A stretch of 64,000 bases of DNA from Pseudomonadota bacterium (lineage in GTDB: Bacteria; Desulfobacterota; Binatia; Binatales; Binataceae). The DNA lies in assembly GCA_021324855.1 (NCBI GenBank), contig JAJPIG010000004.1, forward strand, positions 62,001 through 126,000. Reading direction: 5' to 3'. The position numbers and the translations under genes were made by a program. This document shows positions 8,904 through 16,610 of this stretch, piece after piece. The notes beneath the pieces were generated by a model, which worked only from the letters and a program-made list of their open reading frames with translations, searched no databases and was not told where the DNA came from. The first letter of the stretch is position 1. Each line of letters begins with the position of its first letter.

Positions 8904-9296
8904 ATGATTTTACGGAATCTAATTGTGACAGGATTGGTTTCGATTTGCGCTTCACTGATGCCCCTGCTTTTGCTCGCGCAGGAGCCAAAACCGGCCTATC
9001 CTCAAACGAGCCCTCTCCCCCCAAGGCATCCGTGCCTGGAGTGCGTACAGCAGAGCGCGCAACCCGATATTGAAAAACATGGGGCGTGGCTAGCAAAGCA
9101 GTGGCATGACGAGGGCGTGAATAATCCCAAAGGCTTCAGCGAAGTGTGGATCGACGGTAAGCGAGTGAGCGTCCATGTGCCGCCGGGGTACCACCCCGGC
9201 CCCGACGAAGAGAAGGCGCAGCCGACTAACGGGGGCGAAGGGTCGCCGGTCATGAAAGCGGAACGGCGCTACATGGAGCAGAACGGCGAACCCTGA
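8904..9296 (+). CDS. Small secreted hypothetical protein
   Basis: The 130-residue product has a typical signal peptide (hydrophobic run VTGLVSICASLMPLLLLA, cleavage likely after AQ). The mature part is about 105 residues, Pro/Glu-rich, with a CLEC cysteine pair near its start and a VWIDGKRVSVHVPPGYHPGP stretch. I do not recognise a family. The ribosome site is weak (GGACG). The gene lies between two copies of a 37-bp repeat, so it may be an insertion between the metallo-hydrolase and VOC genes. Codon use is less GC-biased than its neighbours by eye. Confidence 0.6.
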   Translation: MILRNLIVTGLVSICASLMPLLLLAQEPKPAYPQTSPLPPRHPCLECVQQSAQPDIEKHGAWLAKQWHDEGVNNPKGFSEVWIDGKRVSVHVPPGYHPGPDEEKAQPTNGGEGSPVMKAERRYMEQNGEP

Positions 9297-9638
9297 TTCC
9301 GGCCAGTTGCCGGCCATTGCTAATTAAGTCGATGACAGTACTCAAAAACAATGATGGGCTCATTCTGAGCGACGGCTGCCCCTTCGCTCCCTTCAGGGCA
9401 GGCTCCGCGAAGCATCCCGATCAGCGAATCTCACCAGCAAGTTATTTACGGGACGCCACACCAGCGGTTTCAGCTCACTCACGCGGTCCGGATTACGCGG
9501 AGCCGACTGTATAAGCACACCGGAAGTGCGTGTAGCCGGCGCCAAATGACCCCTTTACAAGCAGGTCCGCCGTGCTAAGAAATATTCGAGAGTTCGCAGC
9601 GGCATATGCCCGGCGCTCAGCCGCGGGAGGTAGGCACG
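9297..9638. other. 342-bp intergenic stretch with repeat copy, no gene seen
   Basis: No convincing reading frame was found. It contains a short hairpin (CCGGC-loop-GCCGG, 9299-9313), an AT-richer part around 9320-9360 and the second copy of the 37-bp repeat at 9465-9501. The promoter of the downstream VOC gene could lie here. Confidence 0.6.
9465..9501. repeat. 37-bp dispersed intergenic repeat, copy 2
   Basis: Direct repeat of 8859-8895 with four mismatches in 37 positions. It lies in non-coding DNA 170 bases after the small secreted-protein gene. It has no obvious internal dyad and is not next to a transposase. Confidence 0.7.
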
Positions 9639-10214
9639 ATGGTCGGCAATCAAGGCGAGAACAACGGAAGCAAAGCGAACAGTATCCCCTCGCGGCTGCA
9701 TCACAACGCGTACGTGTGCCGCGACCTCGAAGCAACGCGGAAGTTCTACGAAGGCACGCTGGGATGGCCGCTGGCGGCGGTATGGCGCGAGCACGATCAC
9801 ATCTTCAACGACGATTTTGAGTATTGCCACCTGTTTTTCCAGATCGGCGACGGGGGGATGCTGGCGTTTTTCCGTTTCGCCGATCCGGCCAAGAATGAGA
9901 AGTACGCGGAGTACGGGCCGCATTCACCGTTCGTGCATATCGCATTCAAAGCCGACGCGGAGACGCAGGCCGAGATCAAGCGGCGGCTTGAAGCGGCGGG
10001 CCATAAGACCGACACCATCGATCACGGCTACTGCGTGTCGCTCTATGTGACCGATCCGAACGGGCTCAATCTTGAGTTCGCCGTCGATCATCCGGATTGG
10101 GAGAAGATCTGCGCGAAGCGCGCGGCCAATGCCGATGCCGACTTCAAGGCCTGGGTGAGCGGCGACCGCAGCACCAACAACGAATGGCGCCCACCGGAGG
10201 CAGCGGCGAAGTAA
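9639..10214 (+). CDS. VOC-family (glyoxalase/extradiol dioxygenase fold) protein
   Basis: The 191-residue product begins its beta-alpha-beta-beta-beta module with LHHNAYVCRDLEATRKFYEGTLGWPL and ends it with the metal-ligand strand NGLNLEFAVD, as in vicinal-oxygen-chelate proteins. The central HIAFKADAETQAEIKRRLEAAG is also typical. VOC members include glyoxalase I, extradiol dioxygenases and resistance proteins; the context favours a dioxygenase or isomerase in catabolism. The ATG at 9639 follows GGGAGG eight bases upstream, so the open-frame start at 9606 is not used. It is the last plus-strand gene before a convergent operon and ends three bases from it. Confidence 0.88.
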   Translation: MVGNQGENNGSKANSIPSRLHHNAYVCRDLEATRKFYEGTLGWPLAAVWREHDHIFNDDFEYCHLFFQIGDGGMLAFFRFADPAKNEKYAEYGPHSPFVHIAFKADAETQAEIKRRLEAAGHKTDTIDHGYCVSLYVTDPNGLNLEFAVDHPDWEKICAKRAANADADFKAWVSGDRSTNNEWRPPEAAAK

Positions 10215-10217
10215 CCG

Positions 10218-10703
10218 TCAGACCGGGTAGACGAGATAGCGCGGCGTGATGCTGGTATCCAGCACCGCCTTCTTGGATCTGAACCGGGCGCCGTCCGGTC
10301 CGATGATAACGTCATCCTGGTAGTATCCTGCGACCAGCACCTCGGATCGTCCGAGCGCGGACGTATAGAGCACACCGAAGTTGGTGAGCATCGTGTAGCG
10401 ATTCGGCCCGTTCGGCGTGCATTCCAACCGCTGGACCAGGTGGCGCGTCCAGTAATCCTCGAAGGTGCCGGCCCAGACCTGCGTGATGTAGCTGACGCGA
10501 TCCTTCAGGCGCGCGTAGCAGTCATCCATCATCAGCGCGAGCGGCAAGCCCTGCTCTTCGTTCTCACGCGGCGTGCAGATGTAACTACCTTCGGAGTCGA
10601 AACAGGCGAGCCAGGCGTCGAAATCGCGACGGTCCAGGGCGCTCACATAACGGATCTGCAGAGCATCGAGCGCGGCGAGGATGTCGGCGGTGATTGCGCT
10701 CAT
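10218..10703 (-). CDS. Ring-hydroxylating dioxygenase beta-subunit-like (SnoaL/NTF2 fold) protein
   Basis: This 161-residue protein has the NTF2/SnoaL-like cone fold of Rieske oxygenase small subunits: YVSALDRRDFDAWLACFDSEGSYICTPRENEEQGLP, RLKDRVSYITQVWAG, and RFRSKKAVLDTS near the end. Its length equals that of salicylate 5-hydroxylase small subunit (NagH type) and of the protein encoded at 51690-52175. It is the last gene of a four-gene minus-strand operon and overlaps the SDR gene by ATGA. No Rieske alpha subunit is adjacent, so it is an orphan subunit, a partner of a remote oxygenase, or a free-standing SnoaL-like enzyme. Confidence 0.8.
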   Translation of the reverse strand: MSAITADILAALDALQIRYVSALDRRDFDAWLACFDSEGSYICTPRENEEQGLPLALMMDDCYARLKDRVSYITQVWAGTFEDYWTRHLVQRLECTPNGPNRYTMLTNFGVLYTSALGRSEVLVAGYYQDDVIIGPDGARFRSKKAVLDTSITPRYLVYPV

Positions 10704-11485
10704 AGTTCCTCGAATAGCGGGAGCTTAAAGCCCGCGGTCAGGCCGCCGTCGACGACCAGGGCGGCGCCGGTCACGTAAGAGGCGTCATCGGAGGCGAGGA
10801 AAACTGCGGGGCGCGCGATCTCTTCGGGCTCCGCGAAGCGCTTCAACGGACAGAGGTCGGCGATTGCGCGCTCGTGGCCGGGACGCGCGCGCATGTAACC
10901 CTCGATCCGCGGTGTGCGCGTCGAACCCGGGCAGATGGCATTGACACGGATGTTATAAGGGGCGAAATCCATCGCCATGTTGCGCGTCAGCAGCACCACG
11001 CCCCCTTTGCTGGCACTGTATGCGGCGCATCGATTCTCGGCCATGATCCCGGCGATCGACGCGATGTTCACGATCGCGCCGCCGCCCCGTTTGCGGATTT
11101 CGGGTACGGCCTGCTTCGAACAGCGATAGACCGAACTGAGGTTGGTATCGATGATCGAGTACCACTCCTCATCCGCCATCTCCTCGACGTTCTTCATCAA
11201 GTTGGTGCCGGCGACGTTAAACAGCACGTCGATTCCTCCGGCCCGGCTTGCGGCCGAGGCGAACGCTGCGCGAATCGCATCGAGGCTCTTCACATCGAGA
11301 CCGAGATTGAAAGCGCGACCGCCCTGGTGTTCGATTTCGCCTGCGACCGAGCGGGCGGCGTCCGGATTCATATCGGTTGCGACTACGATGCCGCCGCGGC
11401 GTGCCCATTCGAGTGCAATCGCACGCCCGATGCCGGCGCCGGCGCCGGTTACAAACGCGACTTTGCCTGCGAAATTTTTCTGCAT
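10700..11485 (-). CDS. Short-chain dehydrogenase/reductase (SDR)
   Basis: The 261-residue product is a classical SDR: TGAGAGIG nucleotide-binding motif at residues 13-20, the FNVAG motif near residue 90, and catalytic Ser143, Tyr156 and Lys160 (YSASK), then NAICPG and the C-terminal VVDGGLTAGF. It oxidises or reduces a hydroxy/oxo group with NAD(P). A GTG lies directly before the ATG at 11485 and could equally be the start. It overlaps the downstream beta-subunit-like gene by ATGA and follows the ornithine-cyclodeaminase-like gene by eight bases, so the three are co-transcribed. Confidence 0.92.
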   Translation of the reverse strand: MQKNFAGKVAFVTGAGAGIGRAIALEWARRGGIVVATDMNPDAARSVAGEIEHQGGRAFNLGLDVKSLDAIRAAFASAASRAGGIDVLFNVAGTNLMKNVEEMADEEWYSIIDTNLSSVYRCSKQAVPEIRKRGGGAIVNIASIAGIMAENRCAAYSASKGGVVLLTRNMAMDFAPYNIRVNAICPGSTRTPRIEGYMRARPGHERAIADLCPLKRFAEPEEIARPAVFLASDDASYVTGAALVVDGGLTAGFKLPLFEEL

Positions 11486-11493
11486 CACAAGAC

Positions 11494-12492
11494 TCAGGAG
11501 CCGAACTGCTTGAGACTCAGCAACTCACCGACGTCGCGGCCCCGTCCGGTGCGTACCGCTTCTTCATAGACGACGAACCCCGCCATTACGTCCTGGATTG
11601 CGGTTCCGACCGACTTGAAAAGGGTGATTTCGCGATCATCGGCGCGGCCGGAAACGCTGCCGCCGATCACGTCCTTCATCTCGAAGACCCGGTCGGGGGG
11701 GAACTTGTTCTCCTTGATGGCGGCGACGACATCGCCCGATTCGTTTTCCACCTGGTGTCGCGAATCGACTACGATGCGGCCGGAATTGCCGAATGTATCG
11801 GGATCGATCTCGCGCAACCGGAGCATCGTCGAGCCGATCGCGTTGATGTGCATTCCCGGCTCCGACCATTTGCCCTGATATGCAATCGATGCCGCGCGTC
11901 CCGTGGTATTGGTCGCGACCACCACAACGTCCGCACCACGAACGCAGGCTTCGGGTGTGTCGGTCGCCTTCGCCTCGATGTCGAGTTCAGCGGCCATCCG
12001 CTTTGCGAACGCTGCGCGCCGCTCCGGATTCGGACTGTACACCGTGATGCGCTTGATTTTGCGCACCGCGGCGACGCCGAGCAGATTGGTGCGCGCTTCG
12101 AGTCCCGAGCCGATTACCGCAACATGTGGCGTGTCGGTCCGGGCCATGTATTTCGTTGCGACGCCGGTCGCGGCGCCGGTGCGCGCGGCAGTGAGGTAGT
12201 GCGCGTCCATCATCGCGAGCAACTCGCCGTTTTCCTGCGAGTAGTTCACGATCAGGTAGCGCACGCCCCATTCGATAGCGCCGTGGAAGACCTTGTAGCC
12301 CATCACGCCGCTCTTGTGAATGAGCGCGGGCATCACGCGGAAGAAGCCGCCGTTGCGCATGGTAAGATTCATGCGCGGTGGCATCACCACCGTGCCCTGC
12401 GCCTCTTCCAGCACCCCGCGCTCGACGGCCGCGACCAGGCGCGGCATCGGCGCGAGCTGCTCGACGTCGTTCGCGTCGAGGAGGATGGTCAT
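11494..12492 (-). CDS. Ornithine cyclodeaminase / mu-crystallin family protein
   Basis: This 332-residue protein shows the family's two-domain layout: an N-terminal substrate part with GYKVFHGAIEWGVRYLIVNY and AARTGAATGVATKYMA, and a Rossmann domain starting at HVAVIGSGLEARTNL. The conserved HINAIGS segment follows. Members deaminate amino acids or reduce imines with NAD(P)H. The ATG at 12492 matches homologues beginning TILLDANDV; the longer frame to 12561 runs into the preceding gene. Context with a DapA-like lyase and an SDR suggests breakdown of a nitrogen-containing or oxo-acid intermediate, but the substrate is unknown. Confidence 0.9.
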   Translation of the reverse strand: MTILLDANDVEQLAPMPRLVAAVERGVLEEAQGTVVMPPRMNLTMRNGGFFRVMPALIHKSGVMGYKVFHGAIEWGVRYLIVNYSQENGELLAMMDAHYLTAARTGAATGVATKYMARTDTPHVAVIGSGLEARTNLLGVAAVRKIKRITVYSPNPERRAAFAKRMAAELDIEAKATDTPEACVRGADVVVVATNTTGRAASIAYQGKWSEPGMHINAIGSTMLRLREIDPDTFGNSGRIVVDSRHQVENESGDVVAAIKENKFPPDRVFEMKDVIGGSVSGRADDREITLFKSVGTAIQDVMAGFVVYEEAVRTGRGRDVGELLSLKQFGS

Positions 12493-12505
12493 CGCGGCTT
12501 CCCGC

Positions 12506-13522
12506 TCACTCCGGATTGCGGCCGATCCAGTACTCGCGATCGGGCAGCGGCGTGGGATCAAGTTTCGACGCGACCAGAGCGGCGCGCAGCGATTTCATCT
12601 GCGGCTCGTGCAGGCGCATCGTCGGATGCCGCAGCGGACCGCCATTGAAGCCCTGCAGCCAGGCCTGGTACTTCCATGCCATCCGATGGATGAAATGAGC
12701 GCCCTTGGTGGAGGCAAAGAGCTGCTCGTTGGCCATGCGGGCGGGATGGTAATTCCAGTAAAGCTCCATCGCCTTCTCTTTCTGGCCGTCGCGGATCATG
12801 TTGAACAGCCGCGGCACCGTTGGCCCGTAGTATTCGGAATTACTCGTGCCAATGAACTGCATCGGAACCAGCGTCGCGAGCGGCAGCGCCTCGGATTCAA
12901 TCGGGAAGGTGACCACGACCTTGTCGGACAGCGTCAACCAAGTCTCGACGAACCCGCCGATGGTCGGCATCCCGCCCTCCGCCTTGATGCAGACGATGTT
13001 CGGAATGTCATCGACCATTTTGCGGATGATCGCGGGCGGCATCCCCGCCGGATGAATCCGCTCGAAGCCCCAGAGCGGCACCGGAAAAAGGATCACGCCG
13101 AGGTTGGTCGCTTCGCAGAACGCCTTCGTGTAGTCATAAATCTCTTCGCCGGTTTCGGGATAGAAATTTGACGGATACGAAAGCAGGATCAGCTCGCAGC
13201 CGTTGCGCTCAGCAAGCTGGACGGCGCGGATGTTCTCGTCAAGGGTGTTGAACGCCGCGTGATGAATTAAACGCAGCCGGCCCCTGGCTTCATCCGCCGC
13301 CCACGTCACGAAATCGCCGTACTCCTCGACGGTGATGGCGGTCTCTGAAACCAGCAGCGCGCCCCAGAATCCCAGCTCGATCTCGCGGCGTACGTCGTGT
13401 CGAATGCCGCGCTCATTGAGTCGCCGCAAATCATGCGAGTAGCTCGGGATGATGACATTGGCAACGCCCTTCATCTTCTCCCGCGCCCACTCGCGGGCTT
13501 CCTTTTTCCGATATTCAGCCAT
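12506..13522 (-). CDS. Dihydrodipicolinate synthase (DapA) family lyase
   Basis: The 338-residue product is a class I aldolase-type TIM barrel of the DapA/NAL superfamily. The Schiff-base lysine is Lys180 in NIVCIKAEGG, and the barrel includes GFWGALLVSETAITVEEYGDF and LILLSYPSNFYPETGEEIYDY. It is longer than true DapA (about 290 residues) and has a different C-terminus, so it is more likely a catabolic aldolase or hydratase-aldolase of the kind used for aromatic side chains. GGAGG lies eight bases before the ATG. It heads the minus-strand operon lyase, cyclodeaminase-like, SDR, beta-subunit-like. Confidence 0.88.
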   Translation of the reverse strand: MAEYRKKEAREWAREKMKGVANVIIPSYSHDLRRLNERGIRHDVRREIELGFWGALLVSETAITVEEYGDFVTWAADEARGRLRLIHHAAFNTLDENIRAVQLAERNGCELILLSYPSNFYPETGEEIYDYTKAFCEATNLGVILFPVPLWGFERIHPAGMPPAIIRKMVDDIPNIVCIKAEGGMPTIGGFVETWLTLSDKVVVTFPIESEALPLATLVPMQFIGTSNSEYYGPTVPRLFNMIRDGQKEKAMELYWNYHPARMANEQLFASTKGAHFIHRMAWKYQAWLQGFNGGPLRHPTMRLHEPQMKSLRAALVASKLDPTPLPDREYWIGRNPE

Positions 13523-13666
13523 GGAGGGCCTCCGTTGTGATCGGCAATAGACTGCCCTTGCCGATAATCGAACCGGGTTTTCGAGATTCCTTCACAACTA
13601 CATCAAAGCGCAAATCCGCAGCCCGCCTTCAGTATAGTCGATACGATCCGTGCGGCAAGCAATTAT

Positions 13667-13695
13667 TTGACATCCGAATCGTTGCCGATTACGGT
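13667..13695 (+). promoter_or_regulatory. Possible sigma-70 promoter of the second DUF1329 gene
   Basis: A perfect TTGACA is followed after 17 bases by TACGGT, a poor -10 match. It lies in the 212-base divergent gap upstream of the DUF1329 gene starting at 13735. The -35 is convincing and the -10 is not. Confidence 0.35.
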
Positions 13696-13734
13696 CCGGC
13701 CTCATCAGTCTGAAAGAAAGGGCAGGGATCTCGA

Positions 13735-15036
13735 GTGACACGATTCCAGTTTCTGATCTTCGTGCTCGCACTCGTTGTCGCGTCGTCGCCGGCCGATGCG
13801 GGCTCAATGACATCATCTGAGACCATAACGCCCGGCACGAAAATCACGATGGCGAACTGGCAGCAGTATCGGCAGTTCATGCCGGACGGAATGCAGGCGC
13901 TGTTCGAGGGCAAATATTTCTGGAAGATGCCGCCCAATGCTGAGATGGTGGTCGGCCCGACAGTCATCCATCCGCTGCCGAAGGAGTACCTGGCTGCCAC
14001 CGAGAAATACAGCTCGGGGGTTAAAGTCGTGGCGCTTCCGAATGGCGGGTATAACCTGACCGGTTACGTTGCCGGCATCCCGTTTCCGAATCCGCAGGAG
14101 CCGCAGCGGGGTTGGAAGATGCTTGCCAACGTCTGGTACCGCTACCTGCCGCATCTGATCGTGGCGACGCCTGCTAATCTGACGCAACTTTGCGTGCAGG
14201 ACAGCTACAACAATATCTCATGCACCAAGGAATCTTTCGTTTATCGGCAGCTCCAGCATAACACCGATCCGGGCATTCCGATGGTCGTGCCGGGTGCGCC
14301 ACCCAAAGACTACACAGAGTGGTCGATGGTCGAGCAGCCGGAGGAACTCAAGTACAAGGCGAGTTTGACGATCTTCTACCAGGACCTGACGCAGCCGGAG
14401 GATATCTACGCGTTCATTCCCGAGCTTCGCCGTTCGCTGCGCGGCAGCACCGCATCGCGATGCGCGCCGGCCTTCGGCAGCGATCTGACCCCCGATGATT
14501 TTCGCTTCGGATTTAATGGCAACATCACGCGTTTCAATGCCGCCGTGCTGGGCGAAAAGAAAATCCTCGCGCTGACGGAATACAGCACTGCCTCCGGCAA
14601 TTTCCCCGCCAACTACGACATGCCGCTTGGATGGCCGAAGCCGTTGTGGGGAAACTGGGAATTGCGCGACGTCTATGTCCTGGACGTGAGGCGAATACCA
14701 AGTCAGACCGCCGGATATTGCTACGGCAAGCGGATCATGTACGTCGACAAGGTCGCATGGGCGCCGCTGTGGGAGGATTTGTACGACTCAAACATGCAGT
14801 TGTGGAAGATAGTCAGCCTGATGCCCCGCACGCGCAATGTTCCCGGGGCCGGTATTCAGATGGTGAGTGGATCTCAGGTCACCCAGGCTTGGGACGTGAT
14901 CCGCAAGCACGCGACCCATTTTATGGATCCGACGCCGGACGGCCGGGACACTTATGTGAACTCCGAGGCGCCCAGCGAGTACTTGAACGTTACAAAATAC
15001 TGCGGACCCGCCGGGCTGAATGAAATCATGAGATAA
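13735..15036 (+). CDS. DUF1329 family secreted protein (copy 2)
   Basis: The 433-residue protein has a signal peptide (FQFLIFVLALVVASSPADA) and the full DUF1329 domain, with NWQQYRQFMPDGMQALFEGKY, LTGYVAGIPFPNP, LRRSLRGSTASRCAP and GYCYGKRIMYVDK matching copy 1 at 576-1898 closely. It starts with GTG after AGGGA. DUF1329 proteins are exported and of unknown function. The gene is monocistronic, divergent from the DapA-like operon across 212 bases, and followed by about 200 non-coding bases before the convergent response-regulator gene. Confidence 0.9.
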   Translation: MTRFQFLIFVLALVVASSPADAGSMTSSETITPGTKITMANWQQYRQFMPDGMQALFEGKYFWKMPPNAEMVVGPTVIHPLPKEYLAATEKYSSGVKVVALPNGGYNLTGYVAGIPFPNPQEPQRGWKMLANVWYRYLPHLIVATPANLTQLCVQDSYNNISCTKESFVYRQLQHNTDPGIPMVVPGAPPKDYTEWSMVEQPEELKYKASLTIFYQDLTQPEDIYAFIPELRRSLRGSTASRCAPAFGSDLTPDDFRFGFNGNITRFNAAVLGEKKILALTEYSTASGNFPANYDMPLGWPKPLWGNWELRDVYVLDVRRIPSQTAGYCYGKRIMYVDKVAWAPLWEDLYDSNMQLWKIVSLMPRTRNVPGAGIQMVSGSQVTQAWDVIRKHATHFMDPTPDGRDTYVNSEAPSEYLNVTKYCGPAGLNEIMR

Positions 15037-15239
15037 TTCGCGGGTGCAAGCAGCGTCGCGCTGTAACGATTCCGCCAAACCTCCATGCCGGCGAGCGATC
15101 CGCCGATTCTGGACGGCGATCCGCCGGACCCGCGCGTGGTGGCACATCAGTGGTGTGAGAGGCCGATTGTCTCAAGTCGAGCCGTCGCCAATGAGATTCG
15201 CGTCCCGGTCGAGAAGCGATGGCTCGTGGAGCTTCAGGT

Positions 15240-16610
15240 TCAGCTCGCTTCGTCCTCGTCCTGGAGCTTGCGGTAGAGTGTCTTGCGATCGATCTCCAGG
15301 ATGTTCGCGGCTTCGCTCTTGTTGCCGCCGACTGACGCCAGCACGGCTCTCACATAGGAGCGCTCGATCTGCTCCATCGTCATCCGGCGTGCGACCCCCT
15401 GCTCGATCAGCGCAGCGGGCGTATCCGGATCGCCGGCGATCTTGGCCGGCAAATCGCGACGACGGATCCGATCGCCGCCGTTCATAATCATCGCCTGCTG
15501 AATTGCGTTCTGAAGCTCGCGCGCATTGCCGGGCCAGGAGTAGCGAAGCAGGCACTCGGTCGCTTCGGGATCGATGCGCGGCACGGCGCGCCCGGATTGC
15601 GAAGCGGCGCGCGCAAGGAAGTGCTTGATGAGCAGCGGGATATCCTCGGGGCGTTCGCGCAGCGGCGGGATCGTCAGAGTGACCGCAGCGAGGCGGTAAT
15701 ACAAATCGGTGCGGAACCGTCCCTGCTCGATGAGTCGCTCGAGGTCGGCGTTGGTCGCCGCGATGATCCGGACGCTCACCGGGATTTCGGCGGTCGCGCC
15801 GAGCGGGCGGATCTTCTTGTCCTCGATCGTGCGCAGCAGCTTGGCCTGCACCGTCGGCGGCATCTCGCCGATTTCATCGAGGAACAGGGTTCCGCCGCGG
15901 GCCGATTCGAACAGTCCGGTCTTTGCCTGACGGGCGTCGGTGAAAGCGCCGCGCACATAGCCGAACAATTCGCTTTCGAGCAGCGTTTCGGGAATCGCGG
16001 CGCAGTTCACCGGCACGAAAGCTCCTTCGCGATGGGAGCTCATGAAATGGATGGCGCGCGCGATCAAATCCTTGCCAGTGCCGCTCTCGCCGCGAATCAA
16101 GACGCTGGCGTCGTTCTCCGCCACCCGCGGAATCTGCTCCAGCATCTCGACCATCCTGGGATTAGCCGCGATGATGTTGTCGAGGCCGTAGGTTCGCGCA
16201 AGCTCGCCACGCAGCCGCCGCACTTCCATCCGGAGCGCTCGATCCTCGAGCGCCCGCGACACCATGATCATCAGGTCCTGGTTGCTGAACGGCTTGGTGA
16301 TGTAATCGAAGGCGCCGAGCTTCATCGATTCGACCGCGGTCTGAATCGAACCGAACGCCGTGATGATTACCGTCGGCACGGCCGGCGCGACTTTCTTTAC
16401 CTCGAGCTGTAGCTGATGACCGTTCATACCGGTCATTCGCAGGTCGGTGATGAGCAGATCGGGTTCCTGCTTGCGAATCAGCTCCAGGGCTTCCGGCCCG
16501 GAGCCGGCGCTCAGAGTTCGATAACCGGCGCCGCGCAGGATATCGGACAGCATGCTGGTCATCTCTCGGTCGTCATCGACGACCAGGATGGTTGCGGGTT
16601 CGACTGTCAT
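15240..16610 (-). CDS. Sigma-54-dependent response regulator (NtrC family)
   Basis: This 456-residue regulator has a receiver domain (acidic Asp12-14, phospho-acceptor Asp56, Lys106), an AAA+ domain with Walker A GESGTGKD at 174-181 and Walker B LFLDE at about 242-246, and a Fis-type helix-turn-helix (about 418-450, NKSEAANILEIDRKTLYRKL). The sigma-54-contacting loop reads GAFTDA (221-226) in place of the canonical GAFTGA. The start at 16610 overlaps the sensor-kinase stop by ATGA, so the pair is coupled; the longer frame to 16691 lies inside the kinase gene. Its targets should have -24/-12 promoters. None is identified here. Confidence 0.93.
   Translation of the reverse strand: MTVEPATILVVDDDREMTSMLSDILRGAGYRTLSAGSGPEALELIRKQEPDLLITDLRMTGMNGHQLQLEVKKVAPAVPTVIITAFGSIQTAVESMKLGAFDYITKPFSNQDLMIMVSRALEDRALRMEVRRLRGELARTYGLDNIIAANPRMVEMLEQIPRVAENDASVLIRGESGTGKDLIARAIHFMSSHREGAFVPVNCAAIPETLLESELFGYVRGAFTDARQAKTGLFESARGGTLFLDEIGEMPPTVQAKLLRTIEDKKIRPLGATAEIPVSVRIIAATNADLERLIEQGRFRTDLYYRLAAVTLTIPPLRERPEDIPLLIKHFLARAASQSGRAVPRIDPEATECLLRYSWPGNARELQNAIQQAMIMNGGDRIRRRDLPAKIAGDPDTPAALIEQGVARRMTMEQIERSYVRAVLASVGGNKSEAANILEIDRKTLYRKLQDEDEAS

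Noticed and set aside
12487-12515. A third copy of the 37-bp repeat
   Set aside because: Only short blocks (GCTCACTC, CGGATT) match, with a gap, and the bases are explained as the end of the DapA-like coding sequence.
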